Source: a bacterium HR33
GTDB lineage: Bacteria; Gemmatimonadota; Gemmatimonadetes; Gemmatimonadales; GWC2-71-9
Reading direction: 5' to 3'
Length of the DNA: 64,000 bases
Assembly (NCBI GenBank): GCA_002923375.1
Contig: BEIJ01000001.1
Span: 496,001 to 560,000 of the forward strand
Under the pieces are notes generated by a model that saw nothing but the letters and a program-made list of their open reading frames with translations, ran no database searches and was not told the DNA's origin. The position numbers and the translations under genes are program-made. Shown here piece after piece: positions 45,411-53,662 of the stretch; position 1 is the stretch's first letter; the number at the start of each line of letters is the position of its first letter.

Positions 45411-45965
45411 GTGGCGCCCGTGAAGATCTATACCCGTACCGGTGACCAAGGCCAAACCTCGCTGCTCGGCGGCGGCAGAGTTTCCAAAGACGACCTCAGA
45501 GTCGCAGCCTACGGCGATATCGACGAACTCAACGCCGCCCTGGGAGCAGCCATGGCCTTGGAGCCCGCGGCCTTCGAGCGCGACCTGTTGGAATCTATTC
45601 AAAAGGACCTGTTTACGATCGGGGGGAGGCTGGCAAGCCCGGATCCCACCCGCGTGCCCAAGACGGCGGCCAAGACCGAACTGAAGCCCGAGCGGATCAA
45701 AGCGCTAGAGGAAGCGATCGACCGGGCAGACGCCGAGCTCACACCCTTAAGCGCGTTCATCCTTCCGGGCGGAACACCCAAGGCGGCGATGTTTCACCTG
45801 GCCCGGACGATCTGCCGCCGGGCGGAACGTAGTGTGGTGGCGTTGCACCGCCAAACGCCCGTCCCCGAGACGATTCTGGCCTACCTCAACCGTTTGGGAG
45901 ACCTGTTGTTCACCTTGGCCCGGGTACTAAACAGCCGCTCCGGCGTGGCGGATCGGACCTGGTAG
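45411..45965 (+). CDS. Cob(I)alamin adenosyltransferase, PduO type
   Basis: Transfers adenosyl from ATP to reduced cobalamin. 184 aa, trimeric PduO fold: KIYTRTGDQGQTSLLGGGRV (ATP site), AYGDIDELNAALG, RTICRRAERSVVALHR and YLNRLGDLLFTLAR. GTG starts at 45411 or 45420. The gap upstream is too short to contain a cobalamin riboswitch. PhzF follows directly after the stop. Confidence 0.94.
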   Translation: MAPVKIYTRTGDQGQTSLLGGGRVSKDDLRVAAYGDIDELNAALGAAMALEPAAFERDLLESIQKDLFTIGGRLASPDPTRVPKTAAKTELKPERIKALEEAIDRADAELTPLSAFILPGGTPKAAMFHLARTICRRAERSVVALHRQTPVPETILAYLNRLGDLLFTLARVLNSRSGVADRTW

Positions 45966-46898
45966 GTGGCGCACTATACCTTCTACCAGCTCGATGTCTT
46001 CACCCGCAAGCCGCTGTGCGGGAACCCTCTCGCCGTGTTTCCCTACGCGGACGGATTAGACAGCGGGACGATGCAGGCACTGGCACGGGAGATGAACCTT
46101 TCCGAAACGACCTTCGTTACCCCGTCCCTCAACGCCACCCGCAAGATACGGTTTTTCACTCCGACCGCTGAGATACCGCTCGCCGGCCATCCCACAATCG
46201 GGACCTGGTGGCTCCTCGCCGAGCTGGGCCAGGTGGCGGTCCCTAGAGACGGGAGCCTCGAAGTGACTCAGGAAACCGGCCGAGGGGTGCTTCCGGTGAG
46301 ACTCGAGGCTTCGGGAGGTGCGTTGAGGCGGGTGATCATGAGCCAGCCACTTCCCGAATGGGGTCCGGCGGTCGAGCGGGTGGAGCCCTTGGCCCGGGCG
46401 CTGGGCTGCCCCGCGGCGGCGCTGGTGAACCGGCCCCCGCCCCAGGTGGTGTGTACCGCTTTGCCCCAGCTGATGGTGCAATTGGAAAACGAGGCGATCC
46501 TGGGCGAGCTTCCCAGCGGAGGGGCCGGGAGCGAACTTGCAGCTTTGCTGCGCAGCTACGGTACCGACTGCGTGATGTGCTTCTGCGCGGATCGCGGGAG
46601 AGACGAAACCCCCGAGCCGAAAACCGTAGTCAAAGCGCGCATGTTCGCTCCCGGCTTGGGGGTTCCCGAGGACCCGGCAACCGGGAGTGCCGCCGGAGCG
46701 CTGGGGTGTTATCTGGTCCGCCACGGTCTGGCGACACCTAAGGACGGAAAGGCTGCCATCTTGGTGCTCCAGGGACGCGAAATAGGCCGCCCGTCCGAAA
46801 TCGAAGTTGAAATCGGACTCGCGCCCAACGGTGAGATCGACTCGGTGCTTGTGGGGGGAGCCGCCGTGACTGTCATACGAGGAGAGGTACGCCTATAG
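45966..46898 (+). CDS. PhzF-family isomerase/epimerase-like protein
   Basis: 310 aa with the two-lobed diaminopimelate-epimerase-like fold. YQLDVFTRKPLCGNPLAVF, the catalytic Glu E47 in MNLSETTFV, PLAGHPTIGTWWLL and EDPATGSAAGALGCYLV are family blocks. PhzF itself isomerises dihydrohydroxyanthranilate in phenazine synthesis; most members, including this one outside any phenazine cluster, have unknown substrates. GTG start abuts the preceding stop. Confidence 0.92.
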   Translation: MAHYTFYQLDVFTRKPLCGNPLAVFPYADGLDSGTMQALAREMNLSETTFVTPSLNATRKIRFFTPTAEIPLAGHPTIGTWWLLAELGQVAVPRDGSLEVTQETGRGVLPVRLEASGGALRRVIMSQPLPEWGPAVERVEPLARALGCPAAALVNRPPPQVVCTALPQLMVQLENEAILGELPSGGAGSELAALLRSYGTDCVMCFCADRGRDETPEPKTVVKARMFAPGLGVPEDPATGSAAGALGCYLVRHGLATPKDGKAAILVLQGREIGRPSEIEVEIGLAPNGEIDSVLVGGAAVTVIRGEVRL

Positions 46899-46915
46899 AC
46901 CGTGCGAAAGTAGAG

Positions 46916-47998
46916 GTGGCGCTCGGCGAGGGCTCCTACCAGGTTCTGATCGGACCGGGTCTGTTGCAGGAAATACCCGAGCTACTGCTGCGCTACGCCC
47001 CCGCCAGCCGCTACGCAGTGATCAGTGATTCCATAGTAGCGCCGCTTTACGGACAACGCGTGGCTGCTGCTCTGGAAAAATACGCGCCCGCCGTGCTGGT
47101 CACTTTCCCGTCCGGTGAATGGAACAAGACCCGGGAGACCTGGGCCGATCTAACCGACCGCTTGCTCCAAGCCGGCCTGGGACGCGACGGGGCCGTAGTA
47201 GCTGTTGGAGGAGGAGTGGTGGGCGATCTCGCCGGATTCACCGCCGCGACCTACATGCGCGGGATTCCCTACGTGCAGGTGCCCACCACCCTTCTCGCCA
47301 TGCTGGACAGCTCGGTCGGGGGAAAGACCGGAGTGGATACGCCCCGGGCCAAGAACGCAGTGGGAGCCTTTCACCAGCCCAGATTGGTGGTGGCCGACAC
47401 GACTACCCTGAAATCCCTGCCCGAGGCCCAGCTCGCGGCCGGGATGGCCGAAGCGATCAAACACGGGGCTATCGCCGACGCCCGGTATTTCGAACACATC
47501 CTTCAATGGCGGGATGAGGTTTTCGCCAAAGACCCGCAGGTGCTCGCCGAAATCGTTCGCCGCAGCGTGGAGATCAAAAGCGCCATAGTCGCTTCCGACG
47601 AGCGCGAGGCGGGACCCAGATCGGCGCTCAATTTCGGCCACACCATTGCGCATGCCCTGGAAACCGCGATGGGCTACGAACTGCTCCACGGCGAGGCGGT
47701 AGCTATCGGTATGGCTGTGGAGGCGGGGTTGGGCGAACAGATGGGTATCTCGCTCCCCGGTACCCGCTCTGCGATACTGGAGGCCCTGCGGAGTTATCGC
47801 CTGCCGCATGACATCCCTCCCGGCACCGATCTGAACCGCCTCATCGAGACGATGAACCGAGACAAGAAAGCTCGCAGCAACACTGTCAGGTTTGCACTCC
47901 TAGAGAGGATCGGAGCCGTAGCCAGAGATCCGGACGGGAGCTGGACGATAGCAGTTGACCATGGGCTTTTGCTGAGCGCACTGGAGCGCGGCAGTTAA
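46916..47998 (+). CDS. aroB: 3-dehydroquinate synthase
   Basis: Second step of the shikimate pathway: DAHP to dehydroquinate, NAD- and metal-dependent. 360 aa with VGGGVVGDLAGFTAATYMRGI, PTTLLAMLDSSVGGKTGV, GMAEAIKHGAIAD, NFGHTIAHALE and HGEAVAIGM. GTG 46916 is used here, but in-frame homologous-looking residues (KVEV) continue upstream and the strong ribosome site AGGAGAGG (46879-46886) points to 46895, where the codon is ATA overlapping the phzF stop. The true start may thus be further upstream. Confidence 0.95.
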   Translation: MALGEGSYQVLIGPGLLQEIPELLLRYAPASRYAVISDSIVAPLYGQRVAAALEKYAPAVLVTFPSGEWNKTRETWADLTDRLLQAGLGRDGAVVAVGGGVVGDLAGFTAATYMRGIPYVQVPTTLLAMLDSSVGGKTGVDTPRAKNAVGAFHQPRLVVADTTTLKSLPEAQLAAGMAEAIKHGAIADARYFEHILQWRDEVFAKDPQVLAEIVRRSVEIKSAIVASDEREAGPRSALNFGHTIAHALETAMGYELLHGEAVAIGMAVEAGLGEQMGISLPGTRSAILEALRSYRLPHDIPPGTDLNRLIETMNRDKKARSNTVRFALLERIGAVARDPDGSWTIAVDHGLLLSALERGS

Positions 47999-48182
47999 CC
48001 ACAAATCCCTCAACATCTTGTCAACTTTATCAACATTCCCACATTTAGGTAACTCCTGATTTGGCAATGACTTATCTGCCAAGGGTTGCACCCTGGACCA
48101 GCACTGTTTTTGGGATACAAGTGGACAAATTCCACAACGCCTTGGCTGTTCACAATTTGTGATGTGGAAAACTTTTGGTTGC
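47999..48182 (+). promoter_or_regulatory. AT-rich control region upstream of the sigma gene
   Basis: No gene. This part is clearly more AT-rich than its surroundings. It carries DnaA-box-like nonamers TTATCAACA (48027-48035) and TGTGGAAAA (48163-48171), each one base off TTATCCACA or its complement, a weaker AGTGGACAA (48120-48128), an inverted repeat GTGGA/TCCAC at 48121-48135, and the palindrome TCACAATTTGTGA (48150-48162). It may bind a regulator of the sigma gene; a replication-origin role is only speculation. Confidence 0.45.
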
Positions 48183-48211
48183 TTGACGGAATGGGATTCA
48201 AGTCCTATATT
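48183..48211 (+). promoter_or_regulatory. Housekeeping-type promoter of the sigma factor gene
   Basis: TTGACG (48183-48188) and TATATT (48206-48211) with an exact 17-bp spacer. Transcription should begin near 48218, leaving a leader of about 84 bases before the ATG at 48302. The best-looking promoter in the window. The palindrome at 48150-48162 lies 20 bp upstream of the -35, an activator-like position. Confidence 0.75.
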
Positions 48212-48301
48212 CGGCCCGCTTTTGATCGGTCATTTTGGCGGGTGAGCGACCCGCACCTTCCGTTAGCCGACGTAGGGACCTCAACTCTTCGAGGGGCGTG
48301 T

Positions 48302-49198
48302 ATGACGCAACTCCGTCGTGCCAAGGCATCGAAGGCGTTTTTCAAGGTTCCACCGTCCAGTGCATTCGATCAGTACTTGCAGGACATTCAAAAGCTTCCC
48401 TTGATTCAGGATCCGGCCGAAGAGCGGCGGTTGGCGCGTCGCGCCCGGCGGGGCGACGCCAAGGCGGCGGAACGGTTGGTGACCGCCAACCTGCGATTTG
48501 TGATCTCGTACGTCAAAAAGTATCAGGGTCACGGCCTCGATTTGGCGGAGCTAGTTGCCATAGGAAACGAGGGCTTGCTGAAGGCGGTCAAGAAGTTCGA
48601 TCCGGACCAAGGGGTAAAGTTCATCTCTTACGCCGTGTGGTGGGTGCGCCAGGCGGTGTTGAAGGCGCTCGCCGAGCAGACGCGGAGCGTGCGGATCCCG
48701 CTCAATCAGAACAGCCAGCTGATCCGCATGTCGCGCACCGAGACGTATCTGTCCCAGGAACTGGGCCGGGAGCCCACCGACCAAGAAATAGCCCGGGCGC
48801 TGCACGATACGGTGGAGAACGTGCGCAATGCCCGCCGAATGACCGCCGCCGAGGTATCTCTCGACGCCCCGATCGACCGTACCGACAAAGACGCAGCCAC
48901 TATCGGGGAGCGGTTCGCCGGCCAGGACGGAGCGGAGATCGAGGAGCGTACCGACAACAAGCTGATGCGGGAATTCATCGATCGGGTCTTCAAGAAGTAT
49001 TTGACGCCCCGGGAGCGGAAGATTCTCTACCTCTATTACGGGCTGGAGGAAGGTTCCGAGGGGATGACCCTGGAGAAGATCGGCGCCTTGATGGGAGTGA
49101 CCCGGGAACGCATCCGGCAGATCCGCGAGCGGGCATTTCAGAAGTTGCGCGAGAGTCCCGACGGTAAGGCTCTTCAGGGTTTCTGGGCCGCGGCATAG
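48302..49198 (+). CDS. rpoD: Primary-type (RpoD/SigA-like) RNA polymerase sigma factor
   Basis: 298 aa from ATG 48302; the in-frame stretch back to 48086 is control DNA. Region 1.2 SAFDQYLQDIQKLPLI, region 2 (TANLRFVISYVKKYQGHGLDLAELVAIGNEGLLKAVKKFD, FISYAVWWVRQAVLKAL), region 3, and region 4 helix-turn-helix (TLEKIGALMGVTRERIRQIRERAFQKLR) are all present. Region 1.1 and the non-conserved insert of E. coli RpoD are absent, as in compact sigma-A or group 2 (SigB/RpoS-like) factors. It recognises -35/-10 promoters such as its own. Confidence 0.92.
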   Translation: MTQLRRAKASKAFFKVPPSSAFDQYLQDIQKLPLIQDPAEERRLARRARRGDAKAAERLVTANLRFVISYVKKYQGHGLDLAELVAIGNEGLLKAVKKFDPDQGVKFISYAVWWVRQAVLKALAEQTRSVRIPLNQNSQLIRMSRTETYLSQELGREPTDQEIARALHDTVENVRNARRMTAAEVSLDAPIDRTDKDAATIGERFAGQDGAEIEERTDNKLMREFIDRVFKKYLTPRERKILYLYYGLEEGSEGMTLEKIGALMGVTRERIRQIRERAFQKLRESPDGKALQGFWAAA

Positions 49199-49220
49199 CG
49201 GTTCGGTCGCTTCACAGCAG

Positions 49221-49257
49221 AGCGCGACGGCCGCCTGGGTCGTCGCGCTTTTGCTTT
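49221..49257 (+). terminator. Intrinsic terminator after the sigma gene
   Basis: Nine-base stem AGCGCGACG (49221-49229) and CGTCGCGCT (49241-49249) around an 11-base loop, followed by a T-rich tail TTTGCTTT. It lies 23 bp after the sigma gene stop. Confidence 0.85.
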
Positions 49258-49379
49258 AGTCCGGGAGCCGAGGGGCCGCTCTGCCATGTCCTGCGTGCGG
49301 TTTGCGCCCGTGCCTCAAACGCGCCCACTTTGCCTCTTCTGGTATATTTGTCTGCGATGGTTGGCGGCCTGAGAGAACC

Positions 49380-50801
49380 ATGAACGTTCCCGAGCAGGCT
49401 CTGGGAGCGATCGAAGGCGTGGTAGGCCGGCGCTGGATCAGGCGGGCCCCGGCGGAGTTGGAGACCTATGCTACCGACGGCCTCCCAACCCGGCACTCCC
49501 GGCCCTGTGCCGTAGTACTTCCCGGCAGCCGACAAGAGTTGGTCTCCGTGGTGCGCATCCTGGCTCACTACGGAATTCCTTTCGTGGCTAGGGGAGCGGG
49601 CACCGGGCTTTCCGGGGGCGCCGTGGGAGATCGGGACAGCGTGGTCATCGGCCTTACCCGCCTCAACCGTATACTGCTCATCGATCCCCGCAATCGGCGG
49701 GCAGTAGTAGAGCCCGGGGTGGTCAACGTGCGTCTCTCGGAAGCAGCCCGTCCCTACGGCCTCTACTACGCGCCGGATCCATCCAGCCAGACGGCATGCA
49801 CTATCGGCGGGAACGTGGCGGAAAACGCCGGCGGCCCGCACTGCCTGAAATACGGAGTCACCTCCAGCCACGTGCTGGAGTTGGAGATAATCCTCCCCGA
49901 TGGCAGCCTGGTGAATCTCGGTTCGCCGGGCGGCGAGCCCTGGGGTCCGGACCTCGTGGGACTGTTCGTGGGCAGCGAAGGGATGTTCGGAATCGCCACT
50001 AGGATCGCGGTGCGGTTGCTACCCCTGCCCAAAGCGGTGCGGACGCTCTTGGCCGACTTTCCTTCCCTCAAGACCGCTGGCGAAGCGGTCTCCGCTATCA
50101 TAGCCTCCGGGATCGTTCCTGCAGCTTTGGAGATGATGGACCAGAACTGCGTCCGCGTGGTCGAAGAGTCGATCTATGCCGCCGGCTACCCGGTTGACGC
50201 CGCTGCGGTACTGATAGTGGAGCTCGACGGCAACAGCCAAGAGGCGGTGGCTGCAGAGGCCGCGGAAGTGGAGCGTTTGCTCAAAGACAGCGGTGCGGGA
50301 ACGGTTCGGATGGCGGCGGACGAGCGGGAACGGGAGCGCCTCTGGCAGGGACGCAAAAAGGCTTTCGGCGCACTAGGCCGCATCAGCCCCGATCTGGTGG
50401 TACAAGATGCAGTGGTACCGCGAACCGCCCTGCCGGAGGTGCTGGAGAAAATCTCCTCCATAGCCGCGGCCTACGGCCTCAAAGTCAGCAACGTGTTCCA
50501 CGCCGGCGACGGCAATCTGCATCCCAACCTGAACTTCGACCGCCGGGAGCCCGACCAGCTCAGCCGCGTGGAGCGCTGCTCCGCCGAGATTATGGAACTG
50601 TGCATCAAGGCAGGCGGCTCGATAACCGGAGAGCACGGCGTGGGAACCGATAAGCTGAGATACATGCCGCTGATCTTCGACGGCGACACTCTGGCGGCGA
50701 TGCGAGCAGTGCGCCGGGTATTCGATCCGCAAGAGCGGGCCAACCGCGGGAAGGTGGTACCGGTGCACGCTTGCAGGGAATGGAGCGGGGTGACCGCATG
50801 A
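49380..50801 (+). CDS. glcD: Glycolate oxidase FAD subunit GlcD
   Basis: 473 aa from ATG 49380. FAD-linked oxidase of the vanillyl-alcohol-oxidase fold: PGSRQELVSVVRILAHYGIPFVARGAGTGLSGG binds the flavin phosphates; PDPSSQTACTIGGNVAENAGGPHCLKYG and VFHAGDGNLHPNL, GSITGEHGVGTDKL complete the catalytic domain. With GlcE and GlcF it oxidises glycolate (or D-lactate) to the keto acid at the inner membrane. TATATTTG at 49343-49350 may be part of its promoter, but no -35 is clear. Confidence 0.93.
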   Translation: MNVPEQALGAIEGVVGRRWIRRAPAELETYATDGLPTRHSRPCAVVLPGSRQELVSVVRILAHYGIPFVARGAGTGLSGGAVGDRDSVVIGLTRLNRILLIDPRNRRAVVEPGVVNVRLSEAARPYGLYYAPDPSSQTACTIGGNVAENAGGPHCLKYGVTSSHVLELEIILPDGSLVNLGSPGGEPWGPDLVGLFVGSEGMFGIATRIAVRLLPLPKAVRTLLADFPSLKTAGEAVSAIIASGIVPAALEMMDQNCVRVVEESIYAAGYPVDAAAVLIVELDGNSQEAVAAEAAEVERLLKDSGAGTVRMAADERERERLWQGRKKAFGALGRISPDLVVQDAVVPRTALPEVLEKISSIAAAYGLKVSNVFHAGDGNLHPNLNFDRREPDQLSRVERCSAEIMELCIKAGGSITGEHGVGTDKLRYMPLIFDGDTLAAMRAVRRVFDPQERANRGKVVPVHACREWSGVTA

Positions 50802-51190
50802 TCAAGATCCCGACCCGCTGGCGTACCACCTTCCGCGAGCAGCTGGCCGACGCCAAGCACCGCCTCAGCATCGCGGAAAAGCGCTTAAAAGAAGGCGACG
50901 GCAGCCGCGCTCTTCAGGCCGCTTACCCCGCCGTAGTGGCGGCCGCGACCGTGAGGGTATGGCTCAGCGAGCCACCCTGGCACCGGCCACTTCCCGCAGA
51001 GGAGATGCAGCGCCGCATCCGGGAGGCTTTCCCCTCCCGGTTCGGCGCCTTGGCTGCGCTGGATCTGCGCGACGCCCTCACCAGCCCGTGGACCGTCGAA
51101 GCGGCCGAGCCCTATGTGGGCGAAGCCCGCAGCTTCGTGGAAGCCACAGAAGCGGAGCTCGAACGATGGCTGGCACAGGAGTCAACTTGA
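50798..51190 (+). CDS. Unknown helical protein inside the glcDEF operon
   Basis: 130 aa. ATG at 50798 overlaps the glcD stop (ATGA). Predicted all-helical: an N-terminal KHRLSIAEKRLKEGDGSRALQAAYPAVVAAATVRVWLSEPPW, a middle helix and a C-terminal acidic helix (GEARSFVEATEAELERWLAQ). The pattern recalls small HEPN-like or substrate-chaperone proteins, but the RNase R-x4-6-H motif of HEPN toxins is absent. No membrane span or Cys. Its conserved-looking place between glcD and glcE suggests a link to this oxidase, unproven. Confidence 0.72.
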   Translation: MIKIPTRWRTTFREQLADAKHRLSIAEKRLKEGDGSRALQAAYPAVVAAATVRVWLSEPPWHRPLPAEEMQRRIREAFPSRFGALAALDLRDALTSPWTVEAAEPYVGEARSFVEATEAELERWLAQEST

Positions 51191-52386
51191 TCCGCAAGCT
51201 GCGCGCCCTCCTGGGGACAGGCGCCACGGTAGATACCGACCCCAACGGTATGCCCCGGGTGTTTCCCCGAACCGAAGAAGGCGTCGCCGCGGTGCTAGCA
51301 ACGGCCAGCTCGGAAGGATGGCGGGTGAGGGTGGAGGGATCAGCACACTGGATTCCGGCCGACGCTCCCGCCGACCTGGCGATCTCCACCCGCTCCCTAG
51401 CCGGCGTAGTCAACCTGGACCCGCCGGACTTGGTAGCCACCGTCCAGGCAGGAATTTTGTGGGACGAGCTCAGGCAAAAACTGGCAGATCACGGTGTCTG
51501 GGTCGCCCAGGATCCACCCGGCGCGCACCGCACTCTGGGATCGATCGTGGCCACCGCCTCTTCCGGCCCTCTGCGCACCGGCTTCGGAAACCTGCGCGAG
51601 CACGTCCTCGGCCTGACCTTGGTAACGGGCGAGGGACGGATAATCCGCCCCGGGGGGCGGGTGGTCAAAAATGTCGCCGGCTTCGACCTGGTCAAACTGG
51701 CAACCGGAAGTTTCGGAGCCTTCGGGATCATCACCTCGCTCAACCTGCGCCTGCGTGCCGTTCCCCAAGCAGACCTCACACTGGCGGTTCGCGGCAACCG
51801 GGACGCATTGACTCGAGAGGCGCTGGCCCTAATGGAACAGGGAGCCACACCGGCAGCGATGGAACTGCTGGGCGAAGAACTCAGCCTAGGGGACGGATGG
51901 ATCCTGGCCATTCGCCTTATCGGCTCTTGGGCCGCGGTGGATGCCGATCGGCAGAGCATAGCGGCGGTTCTGACTCTTCCGACTTCGGAACTCAAGGGAG
52001 ATCCGGCCCGCCAGTTTTGGCGTCTATGGCTCGAACGCCAGGCTCAATCTCCGATCACCTTGAGACTGGGCACCCTGCCCTCGGCGATGGACGAGGCTCT
52101 GGATCTGTTGGCCCACCACTTGGAGGGAGGAACCGTAGCAGCCAGCATCCCGGCAGGGAGCATCCGCTGGAGCGGTACCGCTCCGGCGGACCGGATTCGC
52201 GTGCTGCGCCACGCCGCCGCACAGCGAGAAATGCCGGTCACCGTAGAACGGGCCCCCTGGGATCTGCGCCACACACTGGGGCATTTCGGAGCGTACCGCG
52301 AGGGAGTCGGCAGAATCACCAAAGCTTTGAGGCGCACCTTCGACCCCGCCGGCGTCTTGGTCGTCCCGCTGGACGACGATCGCTAG
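51166..52386 (+). CDS. glcE: Glycolate oxidase FAD-binding subunit GlcE
   Basis: 406 aa from ATG 51166 (GGAG 8 bases upstream), or 399 aa from TTG 51187, which overlaps the previous stop (TTGA) and has AGGAG 5 bases upstream; both are plausible. FAD-binding fold similar to the N-terminal half of GlcD: PRTEEGVAAVLATASSEGWRVRVEGS, GGHRTLG-like PGAHRTLGSIVATASSGPLRTGFGNLREHVLGL, GGRVVKNVAGFDLVKLATGSFG. It lacks the GlcD catalytic half, as expected of GlcE. Confidence 0.92.
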   Translation: MAGTGVNLIRKLRALLGTGATVDTDPNGMPRVFPRTEEGVAAVLATASSEGWRVRVEGSAHWIPADAPADLAISTRSLAGVVNLDPPDLVATVQAGILWDELRQKLADHGVWVAQDPPGAHRTLGSIVATASSGPLRTGFGNLREHVLGLTLVTGEGRIIRPGGRVVKNVAGFDLVKLATGSFGAFGIITSLNLRLRAVPQADLTLAVRGNRDALTREALALMEQGATPAAMELLGEELSLGDGWILAIRLIGSWAAVDADRQSIAAVLTLPTSELKGDPARQFWRLWLERQAQSPITLRLGTLPSAMDEALDLLAHHLEGGTVAASIPAGSIRWSGTAPADRIRVLRHAAAQREMPVTVERAPWDLRHTLGHFGAYREGVGRITKALRRTFDPAGVLVVPLDDDR

Positions 52387-52396
52387 AAGCAGGATC

Positions 52397-53653
52397 GTGA
52401 CGCCCAACCCCTTTTCCGGACTTCACGCCTGCGTCCACTGCGGCTTCTGCCTTCAGAGCTGCCCCACGTTTTTGGTGACCGGCGACGAAAGCGACAGCCC
52501 CAGGGGAAGGATCGTTCTGCTCGGCGCGCTGGAGAGAGGCGAACTGCAAGAAACCGACCCGGATTTGATCCTCCATCTGGACCGATGTCTCGGGTGTCGC
52601 GCCTGCGAGCCGGTTTGCCCTTCGGGTGTAAGCTACGCTCCGGCTCTGGAAGAAAGCCGGCGCCGCTTCGCGACGGTGCGGCCCATCCCCTGGCCGGTGC
52701 GGTTGCTGCTGGCGATCGTGGGAGAGCCGGTCTTGCGGATCCCCTTTTTCACCGTGGCGCGCTGGATTCGCCCGCTGGCGTCGCTGGTGCGCGGAAGCTC
52801 CGCACCGGCCATGATGTTCGGCATGCTGGCGGCTACCAGGGCCAAAGGGGTTGGTAACGGGCGCCGTTGGCGCAGCCGCCGGGGGCCCGCGGGGGAGGCT
52901 CGAGCGCAGAGGCCCTCTATGGTGGCGCTGTTCCGCGGCTGCGTTATGGACGGGCTCTTCGGCCACGTGCATCGGGCTACGCGACGTACTCTGGAGGTCA
53001 ACGGCTATCGAGTCGTGGAGGTATCGGGTCAGGACTGCTGCGGCGCCTTGCACGCTCACGCGGGACTACACGACGAGGCGGTGCGCCTGGCCAGAGCCAA
53101 TGTCTCGGCGTTTGCCAAACACAGCGGGCTCTGGCTAGCGGTCAACAGCGCCGGTTGCGGCGCTCAGATTAGGGAATATGACAGGTTGCTGGCCGATGAT
53201 TCTCTCGAAGAGACCGCCCGGCGGCTGGCCGCAAGAACTTGCGACGTGACCGAACTGCTGGCTGTGGCGGGTCCGGTGCAAGGCGCGAGGATGGAGCTGA
53301 AGGTAGCCTACGATCCGCCCTGCCACCTGCTGCACGCGCAGCGCGTGTCGGAAGCTCCGCTCAAAGTGCTCCAGGCCATACCCGGCCTGGAGATCGTACC
53401 TCACGAAGAGGCGGCCCTATGCTGCGGCAGCGCAGGGAGCTACTCTTTATCGCAGAGGGAACTTTCCCTCGCCATTCTGGAACGCAAAGTGGAAGCTCTC
53501 GCCAAGAGCGGAGCCCAGGTGGTGGCGACCGGGAATCCGGGGTGTATCATGCAAATAGGTGCGGGACTGCGGGCTCGCGGACTGGATCTGCCCGTGGTCC
53601 ATCCGGTGGAACTTCTGGATCGATCCTACGCTTTGGCGGGCTACTACAGTTAA
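52397..53653 (+). CDS. glcF: Glycolate oxidase iron-sulfur subunit GlcF
   Basis: 418 aa. Two 4Fe-4S ferredoxin motifs (C12/C15/C18/C22 in ACVHCGFCLQSCP, and C64/C67/C70/C74 in DRCLGCRACEPVCP) and two CCG domains (QDCCGALHAHAG and ALCCGSAGSYSL) that bind further cofactor and dock on the membrane. It carries electrons from GlcD/E to the quinone pool. It starts 10 bp after glcE. Confidence 0.95.
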   Translation: MTPNPFSGLHACVHCGFCLQSCPTFLVTGDESDSPRGRIVLLGALERGELQETDPDLILHLDRCLGCRACEPVCPSGVSYAPALEESRRRFATVRPIPWPVRLLLAIVGEPVLRIPFFTVARWIRPLASLVRGSSAPAMMFGMLAATRAKGVGNGRRWRSRRGPAGEARAQRPSMVALFRGCVMDGLFGHVHRATRRTLEVNGYRVVEVSGQDCCGALHAHAGLHDEAVRLARANVSAFAKHSGLWLAVNSAGCGAQIREYDRLLADDSLEETARRLAARTCDVTELLAVAGPVQGARMELKVAYDPPCHLLHAQRVSEAPLKVLQAIPGLEIVPHEEAALCCGSAGSYSLSQRELSLAILERKVEALAKSGAQVVATGNPGCIMQIGAGLRARGLDLPVVHPVELLDRSYALAGYYS

Positions 53654-53662
53654 GGAAGACCG

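Noticed and set aside
48086-48301. N-terminal extension of the sigma factor
   Set aside because: It contains the -35/-10 promoter and palindrome, and the translation has no sigma similarity before 48302.
49329-49350. Bacteroidota-type promoter (TTTG / TATATTTG) before glcD
   Set aside because: The two boxes are only 10 bp apart instead of about 19-21, so the match is incomplete.
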